Assembly: GCA_947471105.1 (NCBI GenBank)
Contig: CANIYB010000033.1
Coordinates: 1-13,510, forward strand
Reading direction: 5' to 3'
DNA: 13,510 nucleotides
Source: Cytophagaceae bacterium
GTDB lineage: Bacteria; Bacteroidota; Bacteroidia; Cytophagales; Spirosomataceae
The translations under genes were made by a program, and so were the position numbers. The notes beneath the pieces are model-generated. The model was not told where the DNA came from and ran no database searches. It worked only from the letters and a program-made list of their open reading frames with translations. Within the stretch, counting starts at the first letter, position 1; each line of letters begins with the position of its first letter. This document shows positions 1 to 7,400 of the stretch, piece after piece.

Positions 1-230
1 TCATTCAATAAAATTTTGTATTCATTTGAGCACTTTCGAATTTCTCTGGAATGGAGAATTAGGGACTCTGTTGACCAATATTTTATTTTAAATTTTGTTA
101 ATAATAGCTCTAGGTGAATTAAGTCATTTGTCTTAATGAGTATTCCACTTAGAAGAAAAATTGGAAAATTAATATCGATTTTCGCTAAACCATGATCACC
201 AGTTTCATCTATAAATAAATAATACTTCAT
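1..230 (-). CDS. DUF3800 domain protein, N-terminal part (cut by window edge)
   Basis: An open frame read on the minus strand from an ATG at 230-228 runs without a stop to the window edge, giving 76 residues. It begins MKYYLFIDETGDHGL, continues through a hydrophobic strand (FPIFLLSGILI) and contains ILHSREIRK. This order (an Asp in a FIDE(T/S)GD strand, a second hydrophobic strand, then a LHSR.IRK motif) is what I know from the N-terminus of DUF3800 proteins, which are predicted to have an RNase H-like fold and are often found in accessory or defence-linked settings. The biochemical role of the family is mostly unknown, so I give no function. The gene is divergent from prfC, with about 160 nt between the two starts. 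The C-terminal part, including further acidic residues, lies outside the window, so intactness cannot be judged. Confidence 0.8.
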   Translation of the reverse strand, partial: MKYYLFIDETGDHGLAKIDINFPIFLLSGILIKTNDLIHLELLLTKFKIKYWSTESLILHSREIRKCSNEYKILLN

Positions 231-391
231 CTTTAAATCTAAATAGAATTAAGTGGGGATTTAAGTTTGAATTTTATTTTATCAAAAGGTTGATATTCTT
301 TTAGACAGCAAGAATTTTATCTATTAAAATGTATTTTTAATCCAATGGATTTTGGCGTATTTTTGCACCTTGATTTTATAATGTATATCGA
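231..391. promoter_or_regulatory. Divergent intergenic region between the DUF3800 gene and prfC
   Basis: This AT-rich gap of 161 nt lies between two divergent starts and must hold promoters for both genes. A good candidate for prfC is at 358-365. I see no clear Bacteroidota -7 element for the minus-strand gene, and no RNA gene or repeat. Confidence 0.5.
358..365 (+). promoter_or_regulatory. Candidate Bacteroidota -7 promoter element for prfC
   Basis: TATTTTTG matches the TAnnTTTG consensus of the primary sigma factor in Bacteroidota and is followed by CACC, a common continuation. It would place transcription start about 20 nt before the prfC ATG, a plausible short leader. The upstream -33 region (around 331-338, T-rich) has no clean TTTG, so the call rests on the -7 match and its position. 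Confidence 0.5.
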
Positions 392-1984
392 ATGAGTCAG
401 ATTGAAACTGAAATAGCGAAACGGAGAACCTTTGGGATTATTTCTCACCCGGATGCGGGCAAGACCACATTGACGGAGAAATTGCTTCTCTTTGGAGGAG
501 CGATCCAAACGGCTGGTGCAGTGAAGTCAAATAAAATTAAGAAGGGCGCTACGTCCGACTTTATGGAAATTGAGCGCCAAAGAGGTATTTCTGTGGCTAC
601 TTCGGTCATGACTTTTGAATACAATCAGGTTAAAATAAATATCTTAGATACGCCGGGTCACAAGGATTTTGCGGAGGATACTTATCGGACACTCACGGCT
701 GTGGACTCAGTTATTCTCGTGATCGACTGCGTAAAAGGGGTGGAGGAACAAACGGAAAGGTTGATGGAAGTATGTCGCATGCGCAAAACGCCGGTGATCA
801 TTTTTATCAATAAAATGGATCGTGAGGGTAGAAACCCATTTGATTTATTGGATGAGCTGGAGCAAAAATTAGGGATATCCGTTCGCCCGTTGACATGGCC
901 CATTAATATGGGTCAAAACTTCAAAGGGGTTTATCATTTATTGGATCGCTCTTTAAATTTGTTTTCGGCGAATAAAACTAAGATTGAAAAGAATGTAGTT
1001 TCTGTGGATATTTCGACGGCCGAGTTGGATGCCCGCGTAGGTGACCGAGATGCGGCTCAATTGCGTGATGATGTAGAATTAATCGAAGGAGTTTACGAGC
1101 CTTTTGATCGGGCCGATTATCTATCCGGGGATTTAGCCCCTGTGTTTTTTGGTTCTGCGGTGAATAATTTTGGCATTCAAGAATTGCTTGACACGTTCAC
1201 TAAAATTGCTCCACCTACGCAAGCCCGCGGAACGGATATTCGGATTGTGGATCCTCAAGAGAAAAAATTCACCGGTTTTGTGTTTAAAATTCATGCAAAT
1301 CTAGACCCTAAACATAGGGATCGAATTGCTTTTTTACGCGTTTGTTCAGGGGTATTTCATCGGAATACTTTTTACCAACATATTCGATTGAAGAAAAATG
1401 TGCGTTTTGCCAATCCGTATAATTTCATGGCACAGGATAAGGAGGTCGTGGAAGAGGGTTTTCCTGGAGATGTAATCGGTTTATATGATACCGGTAATTT
1501 TAAAATTGGCGATACGTTGACCGAAGGAGAAATCCTTAATTATCAAGGAATTCCAAGTTTTTCACCGGAAATATTCAAGGAATTAATGAATCTTGATCCG
1601 ATGAAATCAAAACAATTGGAAAAGGGTATTGACCAATTGACCGATGAGGGTGTAGCCCAACTCTTCACACAACCCCAGTTAGGAAATCGTAAGATTGTGG
1701 GAACGGTGGGAGAACTTCAATATGAAGTAATTCAATACCGGCTGGAGCATGAATATGGTGCTAAATGCCGCTTTGACGGCATGTCAGTCACAAAGGCTTG
1801 TTGGATTACCTCCGATGACCCCAAAAAACTACAAGAGTTTGTTCGTTTAAAAGGCCAAAACATTGCGCAAGATAAAGATGGAAATTATGTCTTTTTAGCC
1901 GAATCTGATTGGATATTACGAATGAATCAGACCAATAATCCTGAAATTCAATTCCATTTTACGTCCGAGTTTAAATTGGCCTAA
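392..1984 (+). CDS. prfC: Peptide chain release factor 3 (RF3), translational GTPase
   Basis: RF3 is a cytoplasmic GTPase that helps release RF1 or RF2 from the ribosome after stop-codon-directed peptide release. At 530 residues it has the usual family length. All G motifs are visible: the P-loop HPDAGKTT (19-26), switch-I RGIS (64-67), DTPGH (86-90), NKMD (140-143) and GSA (254-256). The opening KRRTFGIISHPDAGKTTLTE and the GATSDFMEIERQRGIS block are typical of RF3 and separate it from EF-G, which is also much longer. The ATG at 392 follows an A-rich leader and lies about 27 nt behind a candidate promoter element. A strong hairpin terminator follows the stop, so the gene looks monocistronic. 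It is a housekeeping gene with no obvious link to the catabolic cluster to its right. Nothing looks truncated or altered. Confidence 0.97.
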   Translation: MSQIETEIAKRRTFGIISHPDAGKTTLTEKLLLFGGAIQTAGAVKSNKIKKGATSDFMEIERQRGISVATSVMTFEYNQVKINILDTPGHKDFAEDTYRTLTAVDSVILVIDCVKGVEEQTERLMEVCRMRKTPVIIFINKMDREGRNPFDLLDELEQKLGISVRPLTWPINMGQNFKGVYHLLDRSLNLFSANKTKIEKNVVSVDISTAELDARVGDRDAAQLRDDVELIEGVYEPFDRADYLSGDLAPVFFGSAVNNFGIQELLDTFTKIAPPTQARGTDIRIVDPQEKKFTGFVFKIHANLDPKHRDRIAFLRVCSGVFHRNTFYQHIRLKKNVRFANPYNFMAQDKEVVEEGFPGDVIGLYDTGNFKIGDTLTEGEILNYQGIPSFSPEIFKELMNLDPMKSKQLEKGIDQLTDEGVAQLFTQPQLGNRKIVGTVGELQYEVIQYRLEHEYGAKCRFDGMSVTKACWITSDDPKKLQEFVRLKGQNIAQDKDGNYVFLAESDWILRMNQTNNPEIQFHFTSEFKLA

Positions 1985-1997
1985 TCGATGTTTGTAT

Positions 1998-2039
1998 TTA
2001 AAAAGCCTGCCGATTCAAACGAGTCGGCAGGCTTTTTAA
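1998..2039. terminator. Bidirectional rho-independent terminator
   Basis: The core is a perfect inverted repeat, AAAAAGCCTGCCGA (2000-2013) against TCGGCAGGCTTTTT (2024-2037). Pairing extends outward by two A-T pairs and inward, through one G-U wobble, to an AAAC loop at 2017-2020. The stem has a GC-rich core flanked by A on one side and T on the other, so it can terminate on both strands. It sits between the prfC stop and the end of the convergent BASS transporter gene, and probably serves both. Confidence 0.93.
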
Positions 2040-2062
2040 TGGTTAAAATTTAAGATGAACCC

Positions 2063-3118
2063 TTATTTATTTTTCCAATAATTGGCCAAACTAGACCCAT
2101 TGATATTCATGACAGGGCCAAAAATAGCTGCCGGTAGCCCAACAGTCGCCACTTTTCCCATCGCCATGGCTAAACCAGAGGCTAGACCTGCATTTTGAAG
2201 TCCCACTTCAATAGCGATTGTTCGACAATCTTTTTCAGGAAGTTTGGTTAGTCTTCCACCCCAATATCCTAAAATAAAGCCCATGATATTTTGGATGAAA
2301 CATGCTAATACGAGTAATGGACCTACGGATAATAAGGCATCCCGACCATTTGCTGTGATAATAATGATAATTAAACCAATACTAATCATGGAAATAAGCG
2401 GTAATTTTTCTTGGAACCACGGCCATTTGTCGCCAATCACTCGCTTATAGATGACACCCAATACGATCGGTATTAATACCAATTTACTGATTTCCCAAAT
2501 CATGGCATAAAGGTCAATTTCGATCAATTGACCCGCCAAATTTTTCATCAACAAAGGAGTTAAAATAGGCGCAATAAAAGTTGCTACGGAAGTCAATGTA
2601 AGTGAAAGAGCTACGTTAGCCTTGGCAAGATAAGACATGACATTTGAGGCTAATCCGCAAGGCATGCAAGCTACTAAGATGATGCCGGCAGAAATTTCTG
2701 GAGGGAATGTAAAGATTTTAGTAATGCTCCAGCCCACTAAAGGCATGATGGAGAAGTGAAAAAATACGCCTAATGCCACAGCTTTTGGCGATCTTAATAC
2801 CTCTTGGAAATCAGATACTTCCATGGTTGACCCCATCCCAAACATAAGCAATTGCAATAATGGGATGATCAAAATTTTGAATTTAATATCTCCATAACCA
2901 ATGAATGGGTCAGGAAATTGTAACGTTAAAACTACTGCTGCAACGATCCATAAGGTAAAAGAGAAGCCTTTCAATGACTCTTTGGTATGCGTGGAGAGGG
3001 CGATTAGTGCAACGCCAATAATCCATAAAATTCCTGCCCAGGAAGAATCTGAAAAGATAAGTCCAAGGATTATGATGGATGCTCCTGAGATGGATAATAA
3101 TTTAAAGTTGTTTTTCAT
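2063..3118 (-). CDS. BASS-family (bile acid:sodium symporter-like) transporter
   Basis: A 351-residue, very hydrophobic inner-membrane protein with roughly ten membrane segments. Family marks include GMGSTMEVSDF (94-104), CMPCGLASNVMSYLAKANVA (151-170) and EVGLQNAGLASGLA (304-317). In solved BASS structures the equivalent Ser-Asn pair (here S158-N159) and Glu/Gln (here E304, Q308) help bind sodium, so Na+-coupled transport is likely. Two short hydrophobic stretches (about 8-22 and 28-41) precede the usual core. The substrate cannot be read from sequence. Besides bile acids, this family includes pyruvate and ketopantoate carriers, and the neighbouring cluster would produce keto acids, so a keto-acid or sugar-acid substrate is a reasonable inference. 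Its start overlaps the end of the upstream AraC-type gene by 17 nt, which suggests one transcript and coupled translation. The shared hairpin at 1998-2039 ends the transcript. Confidence 0.9.
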   Translation of the reverse strand: MKNNFKLLSISGASIIILGLIFSDSSWAGILWIIGVALIALSTHTKESLKGFSFTLWIVAAVVLTLQFPDPFIGYGDIKFKILIIPLLQLLMFGMGSTMEVSDFQEVLRSPKAVALGVFFHFSIMPLVGWSITKIFTFPPEISAGIILVACMPCGLASNVMSYLAKANVALSLTLTSVATFIAPILTPLLMKNLAGQLIEIDLYAMIWEISKLVLIPIVLGVIYKRVIGDKWPWFQEKLPLISMISIGLIIIIITANGRDALLSVGPLLVLACFIQNIMGFILGYWGGRLTKLPEKDCRTIAIEVGLQNAGLASGLAMAMGKVATVGLPAAIFGPVMNINGSSLANYWKNK

Positions 3119-3995
3119 AATAGGTCTTGCGGTATTTGTGCGGACTGACGCCCGTCATTTTTTTAAAGGTTAACGAAAAGTGTTGTGGGGAATAAAAGCC
3201 AGTTTCATAGGCGATATCGCCTATTTTATAATTGAAATGTGCCATTAGATTCATGGCAATATTAATGCGTATTTTAATTAAAAAGTTGATCGGACTTAAA
3301 CCCGTTTCCATTTTCATTCGCTCACTAAACGCCGTAATTCCTAGTTGGGCTATCTGAGCCATCTCTGACACAGACCAATGATGCAATGGATCTTTCGTTA
3401 TATTTTGCTCAATAATCTGACTCACTTTTGTATTTTCTGTCGTTTTTAAACTAGACTTTTGAGCTTCGCGGGCAAATAAAATCATGATTTGGTCAATAAT
3501 GTGAATGACCATTTCATTTTGACTCATTTCGTGGATAAATATTTCATTGGTCAATTGCACAAATAATTTGGCCAAGAAATCGGATTTATTGATTTTGAAT
3601 TTATGGTAGTTTTTGAAAATTTCGCCAATTTCCATTTGGTCATATTTTGAAATCTTAGACCAGTATCCAAATTCCAAATCTTGATCAGCATCAAAAAATT
3701 TGGTTCGAATAATGAGATGAAAGAAGGATGATCGCCTGATGCGATTTGGGATAATTTCGACATTTTCCCAAGGACATACGACTAAACAGTCACCAGGAAG
3801 CATGGTTTGTCTATTTCCGTCAATGCTAATTTCGAAAATCCCATCTTTAAAATAGAACATACGAATTCCAATTCCTTGGGGTAAATAGACCGGGTTGGAC
3901 TTGTTTGAATCAACAGTCTGAAAGCTGAAGTGCTCAATAAATGGGAAGTGAGCACTACAATCATTAAATGGAAATGTTAATACAAAATTTTTCAT
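3102..3995 (-). CDS. AraC-family transcriptional regulator
   Basis: A 297-residue DNA-binding regulator. The N-terminal part (about 1-110) looks like the cupin-type sensory domain, with the segment FEISIDGNRQTMLPGDCLVV (54-73) showing the usual strand-turn pattern ending in a PGD turn. The C-terminal part (about 205-290) has the two helix-turn-helix units: WSVSEMAQIAQLGITAFSERMK (first, with the typical TGLSP that follows) and IGDIAYETGFYSPQHFSLTFKKM, closed by TGVSPHKYRK. This second unit is the classic AraC/XylS signature. It is the first gene of a two-gene minus-strand unit with the BASS transporter and is divergent from the susC-like gene. The layout suggests that it controls both directions in response to a small ligand such as a sugar acid. 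The ligand itself is not deducible. Confidence 0.93.
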   Translation of the reverse strand: MKNFVLTFPFNDCSAHFPFIEHFSFQTVDSNKSNPVYLPQGIGIRMFYFKDGIFEISIDGNRQTMLPGDCLVVCPWENVEIIPNRIRRSSFFHLIIRTKFFDADQDLEFGYWSKISKYDQMEIGEIFKNYHKFKINKSDFLAKLFVQLTNEIFIHEMSQNEMVIHIIDQIMILFAREAQKSSLKTTENTKVSQIIEQNITKDPLHHWSVSEMAQIAQLGITAFSERMKMETGLSPINFLIKIRINIAMNLMAHFNYKIGDIAYETGFYSPQHFSLTFKKMTGVSPHKYRKTYYEKQL

Positions 3996-4207
3996 ATTAA
4001 ATTAAAATTAATCCATTCGGTCAATCAATTTTAGTCATTAAACTGACTAAAATTTTAGGATAACAAAATCGTTTATGCCTTCAATTTAAATTATAACACA
4101 ATACAACTCAAAATTTATAAAAAAAAATTATAAAAATCACCAACGAGGAAATATATAATTTTTTCTCAATATAATTAAGAATATTAGCGGTCTAAACTTA
4201 AAAAATT
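3996..4207. promoter_or_regulatory. Divergent control region between the AraC-type gene and the susC-like gene
   Basis: A 212-nt, strongly AT-rich gap that must contain the start signals for both directions. It holds the perfect inverted repeat described separately. I could not find a clear TAnnTTTG -7 element for either direction, which fits promoters that depend on an activator, though absence by eye is weak evidence. The susC start is preceded by an A-rich stretch instead of a strong Shine-Dalgarno, normal for this phylum. No small ORF or RNA gene is evident. Confidence 0.6.
4027..4054. repeat. Perfect 11-bp inverted repeat, candidate operator
   Basis: AATTTTAGTCA (4027-4037) is repeated in inverted form as TGACTAAAATT (4044-4054), with a 6-nt spacer (TTAAAC). 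It lies about 30 nt from the araC-type start and about 155 nt from the susC-like start. It has no T-run on a GC stem, so it is not a terminator. A dimeric regulator site is the most natural reading. AraC-type proteins more often use direct repeats, so another regulator is possible; a direct ATTTTAG pair (4028-4034 and 4052-4058) overlaps the same site. Confidence 0.6.
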
Positions 4208-7200
4208 ATGATAAAAAATTACAAAAAGAAACTAACAAGGTACTTGTTAGGTTTGGCTATCATGCTGCCAAATTTGATTTTTGCCCAATCCAAAATTACG
4301 GGAATGGTCAGTTCTGCAAAAGGAAATGAAGCTATTGCAGGTGTTTCTGTTGCAGTAAAAGGTACCTCTCAAGGTACCTCTACGGATGCAAATGGTAAGT
4401 ATTCCATTAATGCATCAAGCAATGCAACCCTCGTTTTTTCATTCGTGGGCTTTGTAAAAAAAGAAGTAAGTGTTGGTTCACAATCAGTGATTAATGTTTC
4501 TCTTTCTGAAGAAACAACGGCCTTAGATGAGGTAGTTGTTACTGCTTTGGGTATCAAAAAGGAGTCAAAAAAATTAGGTTATGCAACTACGACCATTACT
4601 CCTGAGGCAATTACTGAGAATAGATCTCCTAATTTCATGAATGCTTTACAAGGTAAGATTGCCGGTGTAAACATTTCTTCTTTAGGAACTGGGCCTGCGG
4701 GTACTTCAAAAATTCGAATCAGGGGTCAGTCTTCTTTTTCTGGTCAAAACTCGCCTTTGATTGTTATTAATGGGGTGCCTATCGATAATACTAACTTTGG
4801 AACAAATCCAGGTAATAACGCTTCCGATAACTCAATTGGGGTTCGTGGAGGTGGAAATACTTCGGATGGGGGTGATGGTTTGTCAAGTGTAAACCCAGAC
4901 GACATTGAGTCCATGACAGTTTTGAAAGGCGCAACAGCTGCTGCCTTATATGGTTCTCGTGCAAAGGATGGTGTTTTAATGATCACAACTAAGTCGAGAG
5001 GCAAAACAAAAGGAATCGGAGTTTCTTATAATATGAATTACACGAATGAGACACCTTTGGACTTTACTGATTTTCAATATGAGTATGGCCAAGGAGAAAG
5101 TGGGGTTCGTCCTACCTCCGCTAACCCAACTTCAGGTCAGTGGTCTTTTGGTGAGAAATTTCAGCCAGGGATGACCCAGGTATTGTTTGATGGGGTTACA
5201 GTTCCTTATGTTCCTGTATATGATCGTATTAATAAGTTTTTCGTCAAAGGTATGAACTTGACAAATACCGTAAGCATTGCTAGCAATAGCGACAAAGGAG
5301 GATTTAACATGTCTATTTCCAATATGGATAATAACGGAATTGTTTCAAACAATACGTTTAATCGAAAAACGATCAACTTTGGATTTGCTTATGATCTTTC
5401 CTCTAAGCTTTCCGTAGCAGGAAATGTCAACTATTCTAATGAATACAATAAAAACCCACCTAACATCGCGAATCAAGATAACTCGATCCCAACAGCTGTT
5501 TACAATATGGCTAACTCGATGCCTTTTGATTTGTTAGAGCAAAAGATGCTAGATGCGAACGGTGATGAGTATGTGTATTCTCGTTTTAAAAATAGAACAA
5601 ATCCTTACTTCACATTGAAGAAGCAATTTCAAAACATTAGAAGGGACCGGATCTTTGGAAATATTTCAGCCAAATACAATATTCTTCCTTGGTTATTTGT
5701 TCAAGGTCGTGTAGGTCAGGATTACTGGTCTCGTGATCAAGATTTTAACAACTTCCCTACTGGGCATGCTTCTCTAGGACCAGCGCCTGCAGGTTTTGTG
5801 AATGGAACATTTACACAGGAATCTAGAAGATTTAGAGAAACCAATACCGATATCTTGATTTCGGCTACTAAGTCTTTTGGTGATTTTGATTTTAACTTAA
5901 CTGCGGGTGGTAATCAAATGTATCGCCGCTCGGATTTGAATAGTACACAAGTCGTGGATTTTGTGGTTAGAGATTTATATACTGTCATGAATGGCCGTGT
6001 GAAGGATCCGATTTATGGTTTGAGTGAAAGATCAGTAAATTCAGTGTACGGATCAGGTGAAATTTCATTTAGAAATTATTTATTCCTGAATGTAACCGCA
6101 CGTAACGACTGGTTCTCAACTCTTTCACCAGCAAATAGAAGCATTTTCTATCCATCCGTTTCGGGTAGTTATGTATTCTCGCAAGCTTTTGACAATATGC
6201 CTTCTTGGTTGACCTTTGGTAAATTAAGAGCTGCTGTGGCAGAAGTGGGATCGGATACAGACGTTTCGCCTTATTCAAATAATTTGTTTTATGGAATTAA
6301 CTCCAACTTATTTGCTAATCCATCCGGAGCATTGCAGCCGATTGGTGGTGGACAAGGAAACGTGGTGCCAAATGCAGGTTTGAAACCAATGAGAACACGC
6401 GAGTCTGAAATCGGTTTAGAACTAAAAATGTTCAATAGCCGCGTAACCTTAGATATGGCCGTATATCAGAAATTGACCAGCGACCAAATCGTTTCTGCTC
6501 AAATCTCTGATGCTTCTGGTTTTACCAACTCTTTAATTAACAGTGGGCAAAGTGAGAACAAAGGTTTTGAAATGTTATTGAATTTGGTGCCTATCAAAAC
6601 AGAGGATTTCCAATGGGATTTAACCTTGAACGGTTCTTATAACACGACTAAGGTTTTAAGTTTATTAACCGACAAGCCAGGAGAAAGAATTACGGTGGGA
6701 ACTCACGTGTTTAATGGAGAATTACGTCAGGTGGTAGGCCAAGAAATGGGTCAGATCTATGGCTTTGGTTTCAAGCGCGATGCAAGTGGAAATAAGATTT
6801 TCGGGGCCAATGGTATCGCCATTAGAACTCCAGATTTGATTTCTTTTGGAAGTGCAATTCCTAAATATGTGGGTGGTTTCACAAACACATTTAACTACAA
6901 GGGAATTTCATTGTCAGCCTTGATCGATTTCAAATTAGGGAATATGATGCTTTCTGGAACCAACTTCAACTTAGTTCGTGAAGGATTACATAAGATGACC
7001 TTGGAAGGTAGAGATGGGATTGTTGGCGTGGGTGTCAACGAACAAGGTGGACAAAACACAGTTAAGGCTGGAATCCAACCGTATTGGGAAGTAATTCGTT
7101 CTCAAGCATTAATCGAGCCAGTGGTGTATGATGGTGGATATTGGAAACTACGTCAAATTACCGCGGGATATGATTTCACCAAGTACTTAAGCCCGAAATC

Positions 7201-7378
7201 TCCAATAAAAGGAATCAAATTGAGCTTTGTTGCTAATAATGTATTAATGCTCAAAAAATACGTAGATAACATTGACCCTGAGTCATTTGGATATTCTTCA
7301 GATAACTTGGTGGGGATGGAATCAACTGGATTGCCAACGACTAGAAGTTTAGGATTTAATTTGAATGTTAAATTTTAG
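4208..7378 (+). CDS. SusC/RagA-family TonB-dependent outer-membrane transporter
   Basis: A 1056-residue outer-membrane importer. It starts with a Sec signal peptide (cleavage likely after FAQ, about residue 27), then a carboxypeptidase-regulatory-like Ig domain (about 28-105, with GVSVAVKGTSQGTSTDANGK), a TonB-box-like DEVVVTALG (107-115), the plug domain (about 120-265, with IRIRGQSSFSGQNSPLIVIN and VLKGATAAALYGSRAKDGV, the SusC-type plug signature), and a long beta-barrel ending in Phe (LGFNLNVKF). Family members work with a SusD-type lipoprotein lid, energised by TonB-ExbBD, to take up oligosaccharides, peptides or other larger ligands. The susD-like gene follows after 22 nt. No glycan-cleaving enzyme is visible in the window. 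With dehydratases and aldolases downstream, the ligand may be a sugar acid or a conjugate containing one, but this is inference. Confidence 0.95.
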   Translation: MIKNYKKKLTRYLLGLAIMLPNLIFAQSKITGMVSSAKGNEAIAGVSVAVKGTSQGTSTDANGKYSINASSNATLVFSFVGFVKKEVSVGSQSVINVSLSEETTALDEVVVTALGIKKESKKLGYATTTITPEAITENRSPNFMNALQGKIAGVNISSLGTGPAGTSKIRIRGQSSFSGQNSPLIVINGVPIDNTNFGTNPGNNASDNSIGVRGGGNTSDGGDGLSSVNPDDIESMTVLKGATAAALYGSRAKDGVLMITTKSRGKTKGIGVSYNMNYTNETPLDFTDFQYEYGQGESGVRPTSANPTSGQWSFGEKFQPGMTQVLFDGVTVPYVPVYDRINKFFVKGMNLTNTVSIASNSDKGGFNMSISNMDNNGIVSNNTFNRKTINFGFAYDLSSKLSVAGNVNYSNEYNKNPPNIANQDNSIPTAVYNMANSMPFDLLEQKMLDANGDEYVYSRFKNRTNPYFTLKKQFQNIRRDRIFGNISAKYNILPWLFVQGRVGQDYWSRDQDFNNFPTGHASLGPAPAGFVNGTFTQESRRFRETNTDILISATKSFGDFDFNLTAGGNQMYRRSDLNSTQVVDFVVRDLYTVMNGRVKDPIYGLSERSVNSVYGSGEISFRNYLFLNVTARNDWFSTLSPANRSIFYPSVSGSYVFSQAFDNMPSWLTFGKLRAAVAEVGSDTDVSPYSNNLFYGINSNLFANPSGALQPIGGGQGNVVPNAGLKPMRTRESEIGLELKMFNSRVTLDMAVYQKLTSDQIVSAQISDASGFTNSLINSGQSENKGFEMLLNLVPIKTEDFQWDLTLNGSYNTTKVLSLLTDKPGERITVGTHVFNGELRQVVGQEMGQIYGFGFKRDASGNKIFGANGIAIRTPDLISFGSAIPKYVGGFTNTFNYKGISLSALIDFKLGNMMLSGTNFNLVREGLHKMTLEGRDGIVGVGVNEQGGQNTVKAGIQPYWEVIRSQALIEPVVYDGGYWKLRQITAGYDFTKYLSPKSPIKGIKLSFVANNVLMLKKYVDNIDPESFGYSSDNLVGMESTGLPTTRSLGFNLNVKF

Positions 7379-7400
7379 TTCGCTTTAAACGAAAAATAAT

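Noticed and set aside
392..1984. Elongation factor G or tetracycline-resistance GTPase as identity of the release factor gene
   Set aside because: The length of 530 residues and the RF3-specific N-terminal and switch-region sequence fit RF3; EF-G and ribosomal protection proteins are considerably longer.
2244..3173. Plus-strand open frames over the BASS transporter gene (2244-2450 and 2901-3173)
   Set aside because: They are antisense shadows of a clearly recognisable membrane protein and have no family features.
4114..4134. AT-only inverted repeat TTTATAA-A7-TTATAAA in the susC leader
   Set aside because: Such matches are expected by chance in a region made almost entirely of A and T, and the stem would be very weak.
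4361..4381. Direct repeat GGTACCTCT separated by CAA near the start of the susC-like gene
   Set aside because: It encodes the repeated GTS in the carboxypeptidase-regulatory-like domain and is too short to suggest a mobile element or a regulatory site.
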